The position numbers and the translations under genes are program-made. From positions 1-43,089 of the forward strand of contig CALMFM010000019.1 of the NCBI GenBank assembly GCA_937862575.1: 43,089 bases of DNA, read 5' to 3'. This DNA is from an uncultured Bacillota bacterium (GTDB taxonomy: Bacteria > Bacillota_I > Bacilli_A > Izemoplasmatales > Hujiaoplasmataceae). The stretch's first letter is position 1; each line of letters starts with the position of its first letter. The notes below the pieces were generated by a model. That model was not told the DNA's origin and searched no databases. It worked only from the letters and a program-made list of their open reading frames with translations. Positions 1 to 9,600 of the stretch are shown here, in pieces.

Positions 1-598
1 TGACTCCGGAAACAATATAGATGCTTTTTATGTACCTAAAAAGATTTTCCAAGCCAGTCTTGATGACCTAGACCTAATCGGTCAGGAAAGAAAAGAAATA
101 CATCGGTATATCTTGAATTTCCTGAAGAGCTATTCAAAAGAAAACTACATAAAAGGTCTATATTTGAGTGGGCTTTACGGCTCAGGTAAAACTTACATAT
201 TGGCGACCATTGCCAACGAACTTGCAAAACAAGGACATCATGTAACCTTCGTATATTACCCGGATTTGGTTAGGGAATTGAAATCATCAATTGGATCTGA
301 CAATTTCGAAGATAAAATCGAAACACTTAAGAGAACCGAAATATTGTTTCTTGATGACATCGGCGGAGAGACAGTAAGTCAATTCATTCGAGATGAAGTT
401 CTAGGCCCGGTATTGCAATATCGTTTGCTTGATCAAAAGCCGACATTCTTTTCATCCAACCTAAAAACCAAGTCTTTGGCAGATGCCATGTGTAAAGATG
501 AGTCCGATTTGGAGAAGACGAAAGCTTTTAGAATCATGGAAAGAATAAGGAGTTTGGCTGTTGAATTTAATTTGACCGAAAAACCGCATATTTCTTGA
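1..598 (+). CDS. dnaI: Primosomal protein DnaI, helicase loader (5' partial)
   Basis: This is the C-terminal AAA+ part of the loader that places the replicative helicase DnaC/DnaB on DNA. The frame is open from base 2, so the gene starts upstream of the window; the ORF-track Met at 113 is internal. Visible are the typical DnaI linker (YVPKKIFQASL), a Walker A loop (GLYGSGKTY), a Walker B (ILFLDDIGGE) and a sensor-1 region (PTFFSSNLKT). The conserved arginine-rich end (RIMERIRSLA) is present. The stop TGA at 596-598 overlaps the -35 box of the thrS promoter. A dnaI-thrS order is also known in other Bacillota. The family call is secure; the N-terminal helicase-binding domain is not visible. Confidence 0.93.
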   Translation, partial: DSGNNIDAFYVPKKIFQASLDDLDLIGQERKEIHRYILNFLKSYSKENYIKGLYLSGLYGSGKTYILATIANELAKQGHHVTFVYYPDLVRELKSSIGSDNFEDKIETLKRTEILFLDDIGGETVSQFIRDEVLGPVLQYRLLDQKPTFFSSNLKTKSLADAMCKDESDLEKTKAFRIMERIRSLAVEFNLTEKPHIS

Positions 599-622
599 CA
601 TAAACACAAAAAGCATTATAAT
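595..622 (+). promoter_or_regulatory. Sigma-A promoter of the thrS leader
   Basis: A perfect TTGACA (595-600) and TATAAT (617-622) are separated by 16 bp. The -35 box shares bases with the dnaI stop codon. Transcription should begin near 629, which fits the start of the T-box leader. Confidence 0.85.
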
Positions 623-628
623 ATTTAT

Positions 629-840
629 ATAAAGACAGAGAAGAGGACAAGATTGTCTTAGAATCAGTTCCAAGCGAGCCCGGAAAGGTGAAAGCCGGGT
701 AACCGATTGAGTCAGTTACCACCTCGGAGTCGACTTCTTGAAAGGAGTCCGTTGCCAGCGTTAATGGGTTGAGTGCTTATTACGATAAGAACAAAGGTGG
801 TACCGCGATAATTCGTCCTTTTTGAAGGGCGATTTTTATT
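629..840 (+). promoter_or_regulatory. T-box riboswitch of thrS (tRNA-Thr sensing)
   Basis: About 210 nt of structured leader contains the conserved T-box antiterminator sequence AAAGGTGGTACCGCG (793-807). It is followed by a terminator stem TCGTCCTT/AAGGGCGA (813-832) and a T-run. A Stem I distal hairpin is visible (CCCGG...CCGGG around 690). Two ACC (Thr) triplets lie on the 3' side of Stem I (near 702 and at 718-720), so the exact specifier is not fixed by eye. Uncharged tRNA-Thr is expected to stabilise the antiterminator and allow thrS expression. Confidence 0.93.
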
Positions 841-857
841 TATAAGGAGGAAACATT

Positions 858-2759
858 ATGATCATCAAATTGCCTGGTGGAAATGTCAGAGAATATGAAT
901 TGGCAAAGTCGTTGTTTGATATTGCCGGTGACATTTCTCCATCACTTAAAAAACGTTCAATCGTGGCTAGATTGAATGGTAAACTAGTCGACATGAATAT
1001 CGTTGTCGACAAAGATTCGGAAGTTGAATTCATCACGGATTCAGATCCGGAAGCATTGGAAGTTTTGAGGCATTCATCCGCCCATCTTTTGGCGGAAACG
1101 ATAAAGACATTATATCCGCACGCTCATTTCGGAGTGGGACCGGTCATTGAAGACGGTTTCTATTACGATATCGATTTGGGAGAAGTGGTCTTATCAGAAC
1201 ATGACTTACCAAAGATTGAAAAAGAGATGCAAAAAATTGCCTCGCAAAACAGCGCTATTGAAAGGGAAGTTGTATCCAAAGAAAGAGCTTTGGAGATTTT
1301 TGCGGATGATCCTTACAAGGTCGAATTGATAAAGGAACTTCCTGAAGGCGAAGAAATCAGCATCTATAAGCAAGCACACTTCACTGATTTATGCCGCGGC
1401 CCACATCTTCCTGGTACAAAATGGATCAAGAACTTCAAGTTATTGAGCCTTGCCGGAGCTTATTGGCGTGGAGATTCCAAAAACATCCAGTTGACAAGAA
1501 TTTATGGAACTGCTTTTTTTACAAAAGAAGAACTTGATGAGCACCTGAATCTGTTGGAAGAACGGAAAAAACGTGACCATCGCAAACTAGGAAAACAGTT
1601 GGATTTGTTTATGCTCAGTGAATACGGTCCAGGGTTCCCATTCTGGCTTCCAAATGGTATGATTCTTAGAAGAGAACTGGAAAACTTCTGGTATAATGTC
1701 CACTTAAAAGAAGGATACAAACTTATTCAGACTCCAATTATGTTAAACAAGGAATTATGGGAGATATCCGGTCATTGGGAAAATTACCGGGAGAACATGT
1801 ATATTTCAAAGATTGACGAACAAGAGTTCGCCATCAAGCCAATGAACTGCCCAGGCGGTATGTTGGTTTATAAACGCGATATTCATTCTTATAAGGATTT
1901 TCCTCTAAAAGTCGGTGAACTTGGATTGGTCCATCGCCACGAGGCTAGTGGTGCGCTTAATGGATTATTTAGAGTCCGTAACTTCACTCAAGATGATGCC
2001 CATATATTTATGACTGAAGACATGATTGTACAAGAGATAAGAGAACTTGTGAGATTATTTGATTACATGTATAGAATCTTCGATTTGGATTATCATATAG
2101 AATTGTCAACTCGTCCTCAAGATAAATTTATTGGCAAGATTGAAACTTGGGATAAAGCTGAGAAAGCTTTAGCAGATGCACTTGATTCAATGGGCAAAGA
2201 GTATATTTTAAATCCTGGAGACGGCGCATTCTATGGACCGAAACTTGATTTCAAATTAAGAGACTCAATGAAACGTATTTGGCAATGTGGAACTATCCAA
2301 TTGGATATGAATTTGCCGGAAAGATTTGATTTGACTTATATTGATGAGAAAGGCGAAAAGCAAAGACCGGTTATGCTACATAGAGCTTTATATGGCTCAA
2401 TTGAGAGATTTATCGGTATTTTGATTGAACACTATGCTGGAGCTTTTCCAACTTGGTTGGCACCTATTCAAGTTAAGGTAATACCAGTCAACAACCAGTA
2501 TCATTTGGAATACTCCAGAAAGATTCTCGATGAGTTGAAGAATCTCGGTGTCAGAGCGGAAATAGACGAACGTGACGAGAAGCTTGGCTACAAAATTCGC
2601 GAAGCACAGACTAAGAAGATTCCTTATCAACTAGTTATAGGTGACAAGGAAGTGGAGAGCCAGGAAGTCAATTATCGCAAATACGGCGAACAGGAACAAT
2701 TCGCAGTTTCTAAGGAAGATTTCTTCAAGAAAGTCGTAGAAGAGATAAATAACAAATAA
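858..2759 (+). CDS. thrS: Threonine-tRNA ligase
   Basis: Charges tRNA-Thr with threonine in the cytosol. The 633-residue length is normal. Domains in order are an N-terminal TGS domain (about 1-60), the second additional/editing domain with its HxxxH (HSSAHLL), and the class II catalytic core. The core includes the Cys of MNCPGG, which with two His ligands holds the active-site zinc. The C-terminal anticodon-binding domain begins near WLAPIQVKVIPV. The ATG follows AAGGAGG at good spacing. The gene is controlled by the T-box leader immediately upstream and ends in its own terminator. Confidence 0.98.
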   Translation: MIIKLPGGNVREYELAKSLFDIAGDISPSLKKRSIVARLNGKLVDMNIVVDKDSEVEFITDSDPEALEVLRHSSAHLLAETIKTLYPHAHFGVGPVIEDGFYYDIDLGEVVLSEHDLPKIEKEMQKIASQNSAIEREVVSKERALEIFADDPYKVELIKELPEGEEISIYKQAHFTDLCRGPHLPGTKWIKNFKLLSLAGAYWRGDSKNIQLTRIYGTAFFTKEELDEHLNLLEERKKRDHRKLGKQLDLFMLSEYGPGFPFWLPNGMILRRELENFWYNVHLKEGYKLIQTPIMLNKELWEISGHWENYRENMYISKIDEQEFAIKPMNCPGGMLVYKRDIHSYKDFPLKVGELGLVHRHEASGALNGLFRVRNFTQDDAHIFMTEDMIVQEIRELVRLFDYMYRIFDLDYHIELSTRPQDKFIGKIETWDKAEKALADALDSMGKEYILNPGDGAFYGPKLDFKLRDSMKRIWQCGTIQLDMNLPERFDLTYIDEKGEKQRPVMLHRALYGSIERFIGILIEHYAGAFPTWLAPIQVKVIPVNNQYHLEYSRKILDELKNLGVRAEIDERDEKLGYKIREAQTKKIPYQLVIGDKEVESQEVNYRKYGEQEQFAVSKEDFFKKVVEEINNK

Positions 2760-2765
2760 CAGTAG

Positions 2766-2810
2766 GACCCATACTGGTGTTTTTGAACACTCGTGTGGGT
2801 CATGTTTTTT
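2766..2810 (+). terminator. Intrinsic terminator after thrS
   Basis: The stem GACCCATAC / GTGTGGGTC (one G-T pair) encloses an 18-nt interior and is followed by ATG and TTTTTT. It lies between the thrS stop and the RBS of the next gene, so that gene is read through or has a promoter not recognised here. Confidence 0.75.
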
Positions 2811-2825
2811 AAGGAGATGAAACGT

Positions 2826-3791
2826 ATGGATCTTATTAAATGGTTGCTAGATGGCGATGTTGCTATCGCATATCAGACAAAAAGAGACTTGATTGGTGTT
2901 GATGATCATAAACTCAAATCAGCGATAAGCGAACAGGGATTTGGTAAAAGATTACTTGATCTGCAACAAATTGATGGCCATTGGGGCGGTGGTTATTATA
3001 ATAAGAAATGGATCAGCACACATTATACTTTGATGGAATTGAGAAGGTTGAATATCAATCCCACTCCAGGAATAATGAAAGCCGTAAACATCATACTCGA
3101 TAGTTACACCACTGAAGACGGAGGAATAACTCCGAGTCCTACGAGATGGAAAATCAGCGATGTATGTATGAACGGCATGTTGCTGCACGCCTTCGCTTAT
3201 TTCAAAGCCAAAGCTGAAAAACTCGAATCGATAGTTGACTTCATTTTGTCCCAGCAACTCCCTGACGGCGGCTATAACTGTGAGTACAACCGTCCCGATA
3301 AAATTGTGAAGCACAGTTCGCTTCATTCCACATTATCTTTAATTGAAGGGATGACCTCTTATCTAGATCAAGGATACTCATATCGAAAAGACGAAATTAT
3401 AAAACAACGTGAAATGGCCATAGAATTCATCCTAATGCATCGCCTGTTCAAGTCTGATCATACAGGACTGATCATCAAGAAATCATTTTTGATGTTATCC
3501 TATCCTCCGCGATGGAAGTATGATATTCTAAGAGCTTTGGACGCGTTTAGAGAGGCTAGAGTGCCGTATGACCAACGAATGGAAGACGCTCTTGAAGTTT
3601 TGATTGAAAAAAGAAGAAAAGATGGCACATGGCCTGTGCAACAAAAGTATCCCGGACAAGTTCATTTCGATATGGAAAAAACGGGTGGATCAAGCAGAAT
3701 GAACACTCTAAGAGCATTGAGAGTAATAAAGTATTACCAGCCAGAAAAATTTGGTAAATTCGGTCTTCAAGATTCAATTCCAGTTTTGTAG
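2826..3791 (+). CDS. Alpha/alpha-toroid (prenyltransferase/squalene-cyclase-like repeat) protein of unknown function
   Basis: A 321-residue protein. The ATG at 2826 is preferred over the track start at 2793 because AAGGAG lies directly upstream and the extra residues look non-coding. The sequence has repeated helical units with QQIDGHWGG, QQLPDGGYNCEYNRP and EKRRKDGTWPVQ. These resemble the glycine/tryptophan turn motifs of terpenoid-cyclase and prenyltransferase toroid folds. No DXDD cyclase motif and no isoprenoid genes are nearby. Related proteins of this size occur in Firmicutes as squalene-cyclase-like proteins of unknown role. The fold assignment is reasonable; enzyme activity should not be assumed. 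Confidence 0.6.
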   Translation: MDLIKWLLDGDVAIAYQTKRDLIGVDDHKLKSAISEQGFGKRLLDLQQIDGHWGGGYYNKKWISTHYTLMELRRLNINPTPGIMKAVNIILDSYTTEDGGITPSPTRWKISDVCMNGMLLHAFAYFKAKAEKLESIVDFILSQQLPDGGYNCEYNRPDKIVKHSSLHSTLSLIEGMTSYLDQGYSYRKDEIIKQREMAIEFILMHRLFKSDHTGLIIKKSFLMLSYPPRWKYDILRALDAFREARVPYDQRMEDALEVLIEKRRKDGTWPVQQKYPGQVHFDMEKTGGSSRMNTLRALRVIKYYQPEKFGKFGLQDSIPVL

Positions 3792-3814
3792 ATTTAAATC
3801 TCATAATAAAGATA

Positions 3815-3846
3815 AAGGCTTGATTTTGGACAATCAAGCCTTTTTA
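3815..3846. terminator. Bidirectional terminator between the toroid gene and rqcH
   Basis: AAGGCTTGA / TCAAGCCTT form a perfect 9-bp stem with a 10-nt loop, followed by TTTTT on the + strand. The A-run on the left can act as a T-run on the minus strand. The hairpin overlaps the last codons and stop of the convergent rqcH gene. Confidence 0.85.
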
Positions 3847-5498
3847 GTCGAATTATCATCGATAAAATCTGAATTCGGGTCAATGTATATTGTTTTTTGA
3901 TTAGTATATGTTACATAAGAACCTTGATGACCAGGGACTTTTTTGATGTTGCGGATTCTGGTATAGTCGACAGGGACAGAACCAGATAGACGACTTCGTG
4001 AATAATAAGCAGCGAGATTCGCAGCCAGCCTGATGGTCGCCTCTTGAAGCTCAGTGTCGCTCGATACGATGACATGAGATCCAGTCTGGGCTTTTACATG
4101 GAACCACCACCAGTCCTTTTTTGCTAGTTTATGAGTCAGATAATTGTTTTGAAGATTATTCTTTCCCACCAAAATTGAAATACCGGTATTGTCCAAGTAA
4201 GTGTCATAATTTGGTTTCTTCCACTTTGATTCGCCTTTTTTTCTTGGAAGGAATCCATTGCTTGATAGCTCATCCTGAATCTCCAGCAAGTCAGCTAACA
4301 AATGAGTGTTGTTGATTTGATTGTATATCTCATCCAAATACTCAATCAAATCGATGGTTATCCGAACTTGTTCTTCAATATAGGTGACAGCCGTCTTTTG
4401 TTTCTTGTATTTGGTATAGTATTTATTGGCATTTTGAATTGGATTCAATAAACGATCTAGTTCAATATCAATGTCTTTTTCGAGTTCATATGAATAACCG
4501 TTGTATTGAATGTCTCCGCGTTTGATTTTGTGTTGGTCGGTTATGATTATATCACCTTTAATCCTCCAAATATCGCTATCCAAAGCATTGTGTAAGTCAG
4601 TGGACAATTTCTCCAATTTGTTCTTTTTCCGTTTGAGTTCTTGCTTGGTGAAAGTATTAAGATATTTATGTATTTGTTTGACTCTTTCGATAGCTGAAGC
4701 CTCAGAAAAATAATAGTCAAGCAACTCTGACAAATCGTTGAAATGCTTCTGGTCCTTATCGAAAAGGTCGAAATAATAGAAATCGGATTTATTACCTAAA
4801 GTCATGGTTGGATTGACTTCTTCACTCATGATTTTCAGATATGTTTCGAACAGTAATTTGGGATTGTAATTTGCTTCTTGTAACAAGTATTTCGCTAATA
4901 ACGGTGAAAAACCTCTTATGTTTTCGACAATTTCGTTTATAGAGCGTTCGGTCTTGAGAAAGTCCTCTATTAGATTATACTCATCAGGAGAAATCTTCGA
5001 GTCTTCAGGCAGTTTATAAGTAACACCATTGACAATGGTTCTGTCGGCATTATCGAATGGTGATATATGGTTATATGCATTGATGATAGTATGATTGAAA
5101 TCTGTCAAAATCAAATTTGTATAGCGACTGAACATTTCCATAATCAGGTGCAATTCAACTTTATCACCGATGTCGTTGGTGCCATCAACTGTGATGTCAA
5201 TGATTCGGTCATAATTCAAGGTGCTAATGTTTTTGATGATGCCGCCTTCCAAGTGTTTTCTTAAAAACATGCAGAATCCGCCAGGAACATAATCCGAAGG
5301 GAAATTGTTTTTTGTCAGATTTATTCTTGAAAGTGAAGTTGACAACGAAATGTATAGGCGATGATTCTGATTATTGGCTCTTACAAAAAACAGGAAATCG
5401 GTCTTTCCCAATTGGGAAATCTTTTGGATTCTTCCTGTTATCAGTTTGAAGTTCAGCTCTAATGCCAATTTTGATAAGAAACGGCCATCTATGCTCAT
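3834..5498 (-). CDS. rqcH: Ribosome quality-control factor RqcH (NFACT/FbpA family)
   Basis: RqcH binds stalled 50S subunits and directs C-terminal alanine tailing of incomplete proteins; older names are FbpA or fibronectin-binding protein. The 554-residue protein has an NFACT-N domain (FCMFLRKHLEGG), a charged coiled-coil middle (around KQELKRKKNKLEKL) and a C-terminal NFACT-R domain (WWWFHVKAQTGSHVIV). Asp97 and Arg98 (NYDRI) are present at the same numbers as the residues known to be essential for tailing in Bacillus subtilis RqcH. It starts with ATG after a GGTGATA-type RBS and is divergent from gmk, sharing a 116-bp intergenic region with a TATAAT (complement of 5514-5519) for this gene. 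Confidence 0.95.
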   Translation of the reverse strand: MSIDGRFLSKLALELNFKLITGRIQKISQLGKTDFLFFVRANNQNHRLYISLSTSLSRINLTKNNFPSDYVPGGFCMFLRKHLEGGIIKNISTLNYDRIIDITVDGTNDIGDKVELHLIMEMFSRYTNLILTDFNHTIINAYNHISPFDNADRTIVNGVTYKLPEDSKISPDEYNLIEDFLKTERSINEIVENIRGFSPLLAKYLLQEANYNPKLLFETYLKIMSEEVNPTMTLGNKSDFYYFDLFDKDQKHFNDLSELLDYYFSEASAIERVKQIHKYLNTFTKQELKRKKNKLEKLSTDLHNALDSDIWRIKGDIIITDQHKIKRGDIQYNGYSYELEKDIDIELDRLLNPIQNANKYYTKYKKQKTAVTYIEEQVRITIDLIEYLDEIYNQINNTHLLADLLEIQDELSSNGFLPRKKGESKWKKPNYDTYLDNTGISILVGKNNLQNNYLTHKLAKKDWWWFHVKAQTGSHVIVSSDTELQEATIRLAANLAAYYSRSRLSGSVPVDYTRIRNIKKVPGHQGSYVTYTNQKTIYIDPNSDFIDDNSTKKA

Positions 5499-5614
5499 AT
5501 TATCACCAAAATCATTATATCACACATCAAATAATAATTTACTATTTAAAGTATTTGTGTTATGATATAACATAATAATTATAAGTAATACTATCTCAGA
5601 TCGGGGGGGTAATC

Positions 5615-6238
5615 TTGAAGCTCAACGAAAAAGGGCTATTGGTGATAATCAGTGGTCCGAGCGGTGTCGGAAAAGGCACCATTCGCAAGGCGCTGTTTCA
5701 GATTCCGGACAACAATTTCTGTTATTCGGTCTCAATGACAACCAGAGCGCCGCGAGAAGGTGAAGTGGACGGACAGGACTATTTCTTTGTCTCGCGTGAA
5801 GAATTCGAACGCAGGATAAAGGACAATGCCTTACTTGAGTATGCGGAATTTGTTGGAGAATACTACGGAACTCCGCTTGATTACATCGACAAACAAATGG
5901 AATCAGGTAAAGAAGTAATCGTGGAAATTGAAGTTCAAGGCGCTTTACAAGTTCAAGAAAGAATTCCGGAAGCAGTCTTTATATTCATAGTTCCACCATC
6001 AAAAAAAGCTTTGATTGAACGTTTGGAGAAAAGGGGAACCGATACTCCTGAGAAAATCAAGAAAAGAATCGAAAAAGCTGAAAGAGAATATTCCCTTGCT
6101 TATAAATATGACTATATCGTCGTCAACGACGAAGTGACGAATGCAGCGGATAGAATCTATGCAATCATCCGCGCTGAGCATGCTAAGACCGAAAGGTCTA
6201 TCTACAAGTATTACAAACTCATGGAGGGTAAAGAATGA
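5615..6238 (+). CDS. gmk: Guanylate kinase
   Basis: Phosphorylates GMP to GDP with ATP. The 207 residues are of normal length, with the P-loop SGPSGVGKGTI near the N-terminus, the GMP-binding region (SMTTRAPREGEVDGQDYFF) and the lid. The start is TTG at 5615, preceded by a G-rich RBS (GGGGGGGT); no in-frame ATG lies close upstream. The stop overlaps the ATG of rpoZ (ATGA), so the two are translationally coupled, as is usual for gmk-rpoZ. Confidence 0.97.
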   Translation: MKLNEKGLLVIISGPSGVGKGTIRKALFQIPDNNFCYSVSMTTRAPREGEVDGQDYFFVSREEFERRIKDNALLEYAEFVGEYYGTPLDYIDKQMESGKEVIVEIEVQGALQVQERIPEAVFIFIVPPSKKALIERLEKRGTDTPEKIKKRIEKAEREYSLAYKYDYIVVNDEVTNAADRIYAIIRAEHAKTERSIYKYYKLMEGKE

Positions 6239-6582
6239 TCAAAGAAAAAGATTTGGCAAAATTACAGGAAATGAAAGAGGAAATTAACCATAATTACCGA
6301 CCGGTACAAGGAAATCGCTTTGGAGACTATGTCTTCAGCGGCGATTTGGATGACAGCAAAAAGAAAAAAGCTGTGCTCAAAAACACCGAAGGATTACGTT
6401 ATCCTTCAATCGATGATCTCCTCGAAGTAGTTGACTCAAAATACAAATTGGCATACATCGCAGCCAAGCGAGCCAAAATTATCAAAAAAGACGATTATTC
6501 TTCAGTAGAGAACCGTTGTGTCAAGCCGGTAGGCAAGGCTCTAGAGGAAATTCTCGAGAAGAAAGTAACCGCGAAATTTTAA
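6235..6582 (+). CDS. rpoZ: RNA polymerase omega subunit with N-terminal extension
   Basis: Omega helps assemble and stabilise RNA polymerase by clamping beta-prime. The omega signature is in the C-terminal half (YPSIDDLLEVVDSKYKLAYIAAKRAKII) and is followed by the usual short tail. At 115 residues it is longer than the common 65-90 residue omega of Bacillota because of about 55 lysine- and acid-rich residues ahead of the core. The ATG overlaps the gmk stop, so the long form is probably real. A terminator directly follows. Confidence 0.92.
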   Translation: MIKEKDLAKLQEMKEEINHNYRPVQGNRFGDYVFSGDLDDSKKKKAVLKNTEGLRYPSIDDLLEVVDSKYKLAYIAAKRAKIIKKDDYSSVENRCVKPVGKALEEILEKKVTAKF

Positions 6583-6599
6583 CAGCTTCGGCTGTTTTT
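6581..6599 (+). terminator. Intrinsic terminator after rpoZ
   Basis: AACAGC-TTCG-GCTGTT hairpin with a UUCG tetraloop and a TTT tail. It begins at the rpoZ stop codon. Confidence 0.88.
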
Positions 6600-6668
6600 A
6601 TTTTCGCTTTCCCCTTATAAATCCCTTAGGATTTATGTTATAATATATTTTAGTTTGGAGATGATTTT

Positions 6669-9600
6669 GTGAATTATACGGATACCCTGTTGGCCCAAAT
6701 GGGTCTAGAAGACCAGATAATCAGCGAGTATTGCACGGTAAGAAAAGTGGAGGTTGACGAAATATCGGAAACCTGGATTTTTGATTTGCTCTTCACACAG
6801 ACAATTCCGATTCTCCATTATCGCAATTTCATTAATCATCTTTTGAAGTTGCCTGAATCAATCGATAGTATAAAAAAAGTCGATTACATAACTGAATTCC
6901 TTTATGTTGATAAAGATATGGTTTTAGAGTATTATGATTTCGCAATTGATGTAATCTTGCTTGAAAATAAAAGAGTTATGCCACTTAAAGAATATCCTAC
7001 TGATATTGAAGACGACATAATCAAGATATTCGTTCCGCAGGGTGCCATCAGCGCCACAATCTTTAGAACGGAAATAGAGACAGAATTGCATAAGAACGGA
7101 TTTCCTTGCCGAGTCGAAATCGTGATTGACGATTCCCAAATTACAATCGACGAAACAATCAAAAATGATATCGCAACTTTCGTTGAAGCGAATCATTTTG
7201 AATTCGACGAGGAAATTGAATATGTTTATTTGACAAATGGTGGTGAAATAAAAGATTTTTCACCAATCAAATCAATTCCAAATACGGATATTGAACTAGA
7301 GGAATATAAAGAAAAGCATGGCGGAAAAGCAATTATTTCAGTTCAAGGAGTAGTAGTTTATCAAGAGATAGTAGACAACAGAATTTCTTCTGTCAAGACT
7401 GTTATTTCCGATGGAGAAGATTCCATTTTCCTAGTTAAGAAAAATCTGAAATCAGAAGATCTTGATTTCTTTAACCAAATTGATAAAGACTTTGGAATTA
7501 AGGCAAGATGTTACGCTCAATACGATACCTTCACTCAAGAAGTAGTACTCGTTCCGATAGCCATTGCCAGATCCAACAGACCAATCAAAACCGATTCCCG
7601 TGAAGACAACGAACCTGAGAAAAGAGTTGAACTTCACCTGCATACAAAAATGTCTGCTTTGGATGGAGTCAATGATATATCTGAATATGTGTCAAGAGCT
7701 AAATCATGGGGACATAAAGCGATCGGCGTAAGCGACCACGGATCAGTTCAAACTTTCCCAGAGTTATTCAATATGACCAGAGATGGTTCAATAAAACCAT
7801 TATTCGGTTTAGAAATGGTTTATGTGGATGACGAAAATATCTTCATAACCAAAGGTGAATCGAATCTTTTACTGTCGGAAGCTACCTATGTGGTATTTGA
7901 TATTGAAACGACGGGATTGTCGGTCTCATATGACACTTTGATTGAAATAGGTGGAGTCAAAATCAAGAACGGAACGACTTTAGGTAAATTCTCTGAATTG
8001 ATAGATCCGCATCGGGAAATATCAAGGTTCACTGAGAATCTAACCGGAATAACCAACCAAATGGTTCAGGGAAAAAGAGTTCTGAAAGATGTATTGAAGG
8101 ACTTTTATGACTTCGCTAAAGATTGCATATTAGTAGCTCACAATGCTGAATTTGACCTTGGTTTTCTTGAATACAATTATCGCAACTTTGCCATTGCAAA
8201 CAAGATGAATCCGTCAATCGACACTTTGGTATTGGCTAAGGTAATGTTGCCTGAAAATCGCAGGTTTTCACTAGATCGCTTATGCAAGGAATTCAAGATA
8301 CCTTTGGATAATCATCATCGTGCAATCAATGACGCAGAAGCCACAACCGAAGTATTCTTGCATTTATTGAAAATGGTAAAAAAGCAAGGATTCAATCGCT
8401 TTCGCGATATTAACCTGATGATTGATAAATCCAAGGTTTATACTTATCCTTATCCTACCCATATAAATTTGATGGTCAAGCAACAAGCCGGTCTGAAAAA
8501 CATGTATCGCTTATTGTCTGACGGTCTCACAACCTATTATGACAGAGATGCAAAACTACTTCGAAGTCAATTGGAAAAATATCGCAAAGGTTTATTGGTA
8601 TCCAGCGGATGTTTCAACTCGCATTTCTTTGAAATAGCTATGAACAAAACCAGAAAAGAATTAGTTGAAGCAGCAAGGCTCTACGATTATCTAGAAGTTC
8701 AGCCACCAAGTTATTTCGTCTATTTGTCTGATGAAAATCCAAATTGGAAAAATATGGTTCAAGATGTTATCAGAAAAATTGTTGAAGTTGGACGTGAACT
8801 GAATATTCTTGTAGTCGCTACTGGTGACGTGCACCATTTGGATCCGCGTGACATGAAATATCGAGAAATCATGATCAATACACCAGTTGTAGGCGGTGGA
8901 CTTCATGATTTATATTCGAGAAAAAACAGACCTAATCAGTATTTCATGACAACAGAAGAAATGTTGGAGGAATTTGCCTTTTTAGGTCATGATACTGCTC
9001 AGGAAATTGTCGTTACAAATTCCAACATCATAGCTGATTCGGTAGAAGATATCATTATCATACCTGATCAGTTGTTTGCACCAACAGATGAATTCTTGGC
9101 AGAACAAGGAGTTCCATCAATCAAAGCCAAAGTTGAGAAAATGGTCAATGAACGTGTCAGACAGATTTATGGAGATCCACTACCTGAATTAGTTAAAAAA
9201 AGAGTGGAAAGAGAATTGAAAAACATTATAGAACATCAATTCTCAACTGTATACTACATATCTCACTTACTAGTTAAAAAGTCCTTAAATGACGGGTATT
9301 TGGTTGGGTCAAGAGGATCCGTAGGAAGTTCTTTGGTAGCTACCTTGATGGATATAACCGAAGTCAATCCATTACCGCCGCATTATGTATGCCCTAAATG
9401 TCATTTCTCAGCATTCAAAAAAACAAATGATGAAAAACAAACGTTTGGGGAAAGTGAGTTTGAAAAGGAATACTCAAAAGTCTTTGACAATACAGACTGC
9501 GGTTGGGACTTACCAAAAACCAAATGTCCTGTTTGCTCAACTGAGATGATTAAAGATGGACACGACATTCCATTTGAAACATTCTTAGGATTCGAAGGAG

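Noticed and set aside
2952-3326. 124-aa minus-strand ORF inside the toroid gene
   Set aside because: The + strand frame has an RBS and recognisable repeats; the antisense frame has neither.
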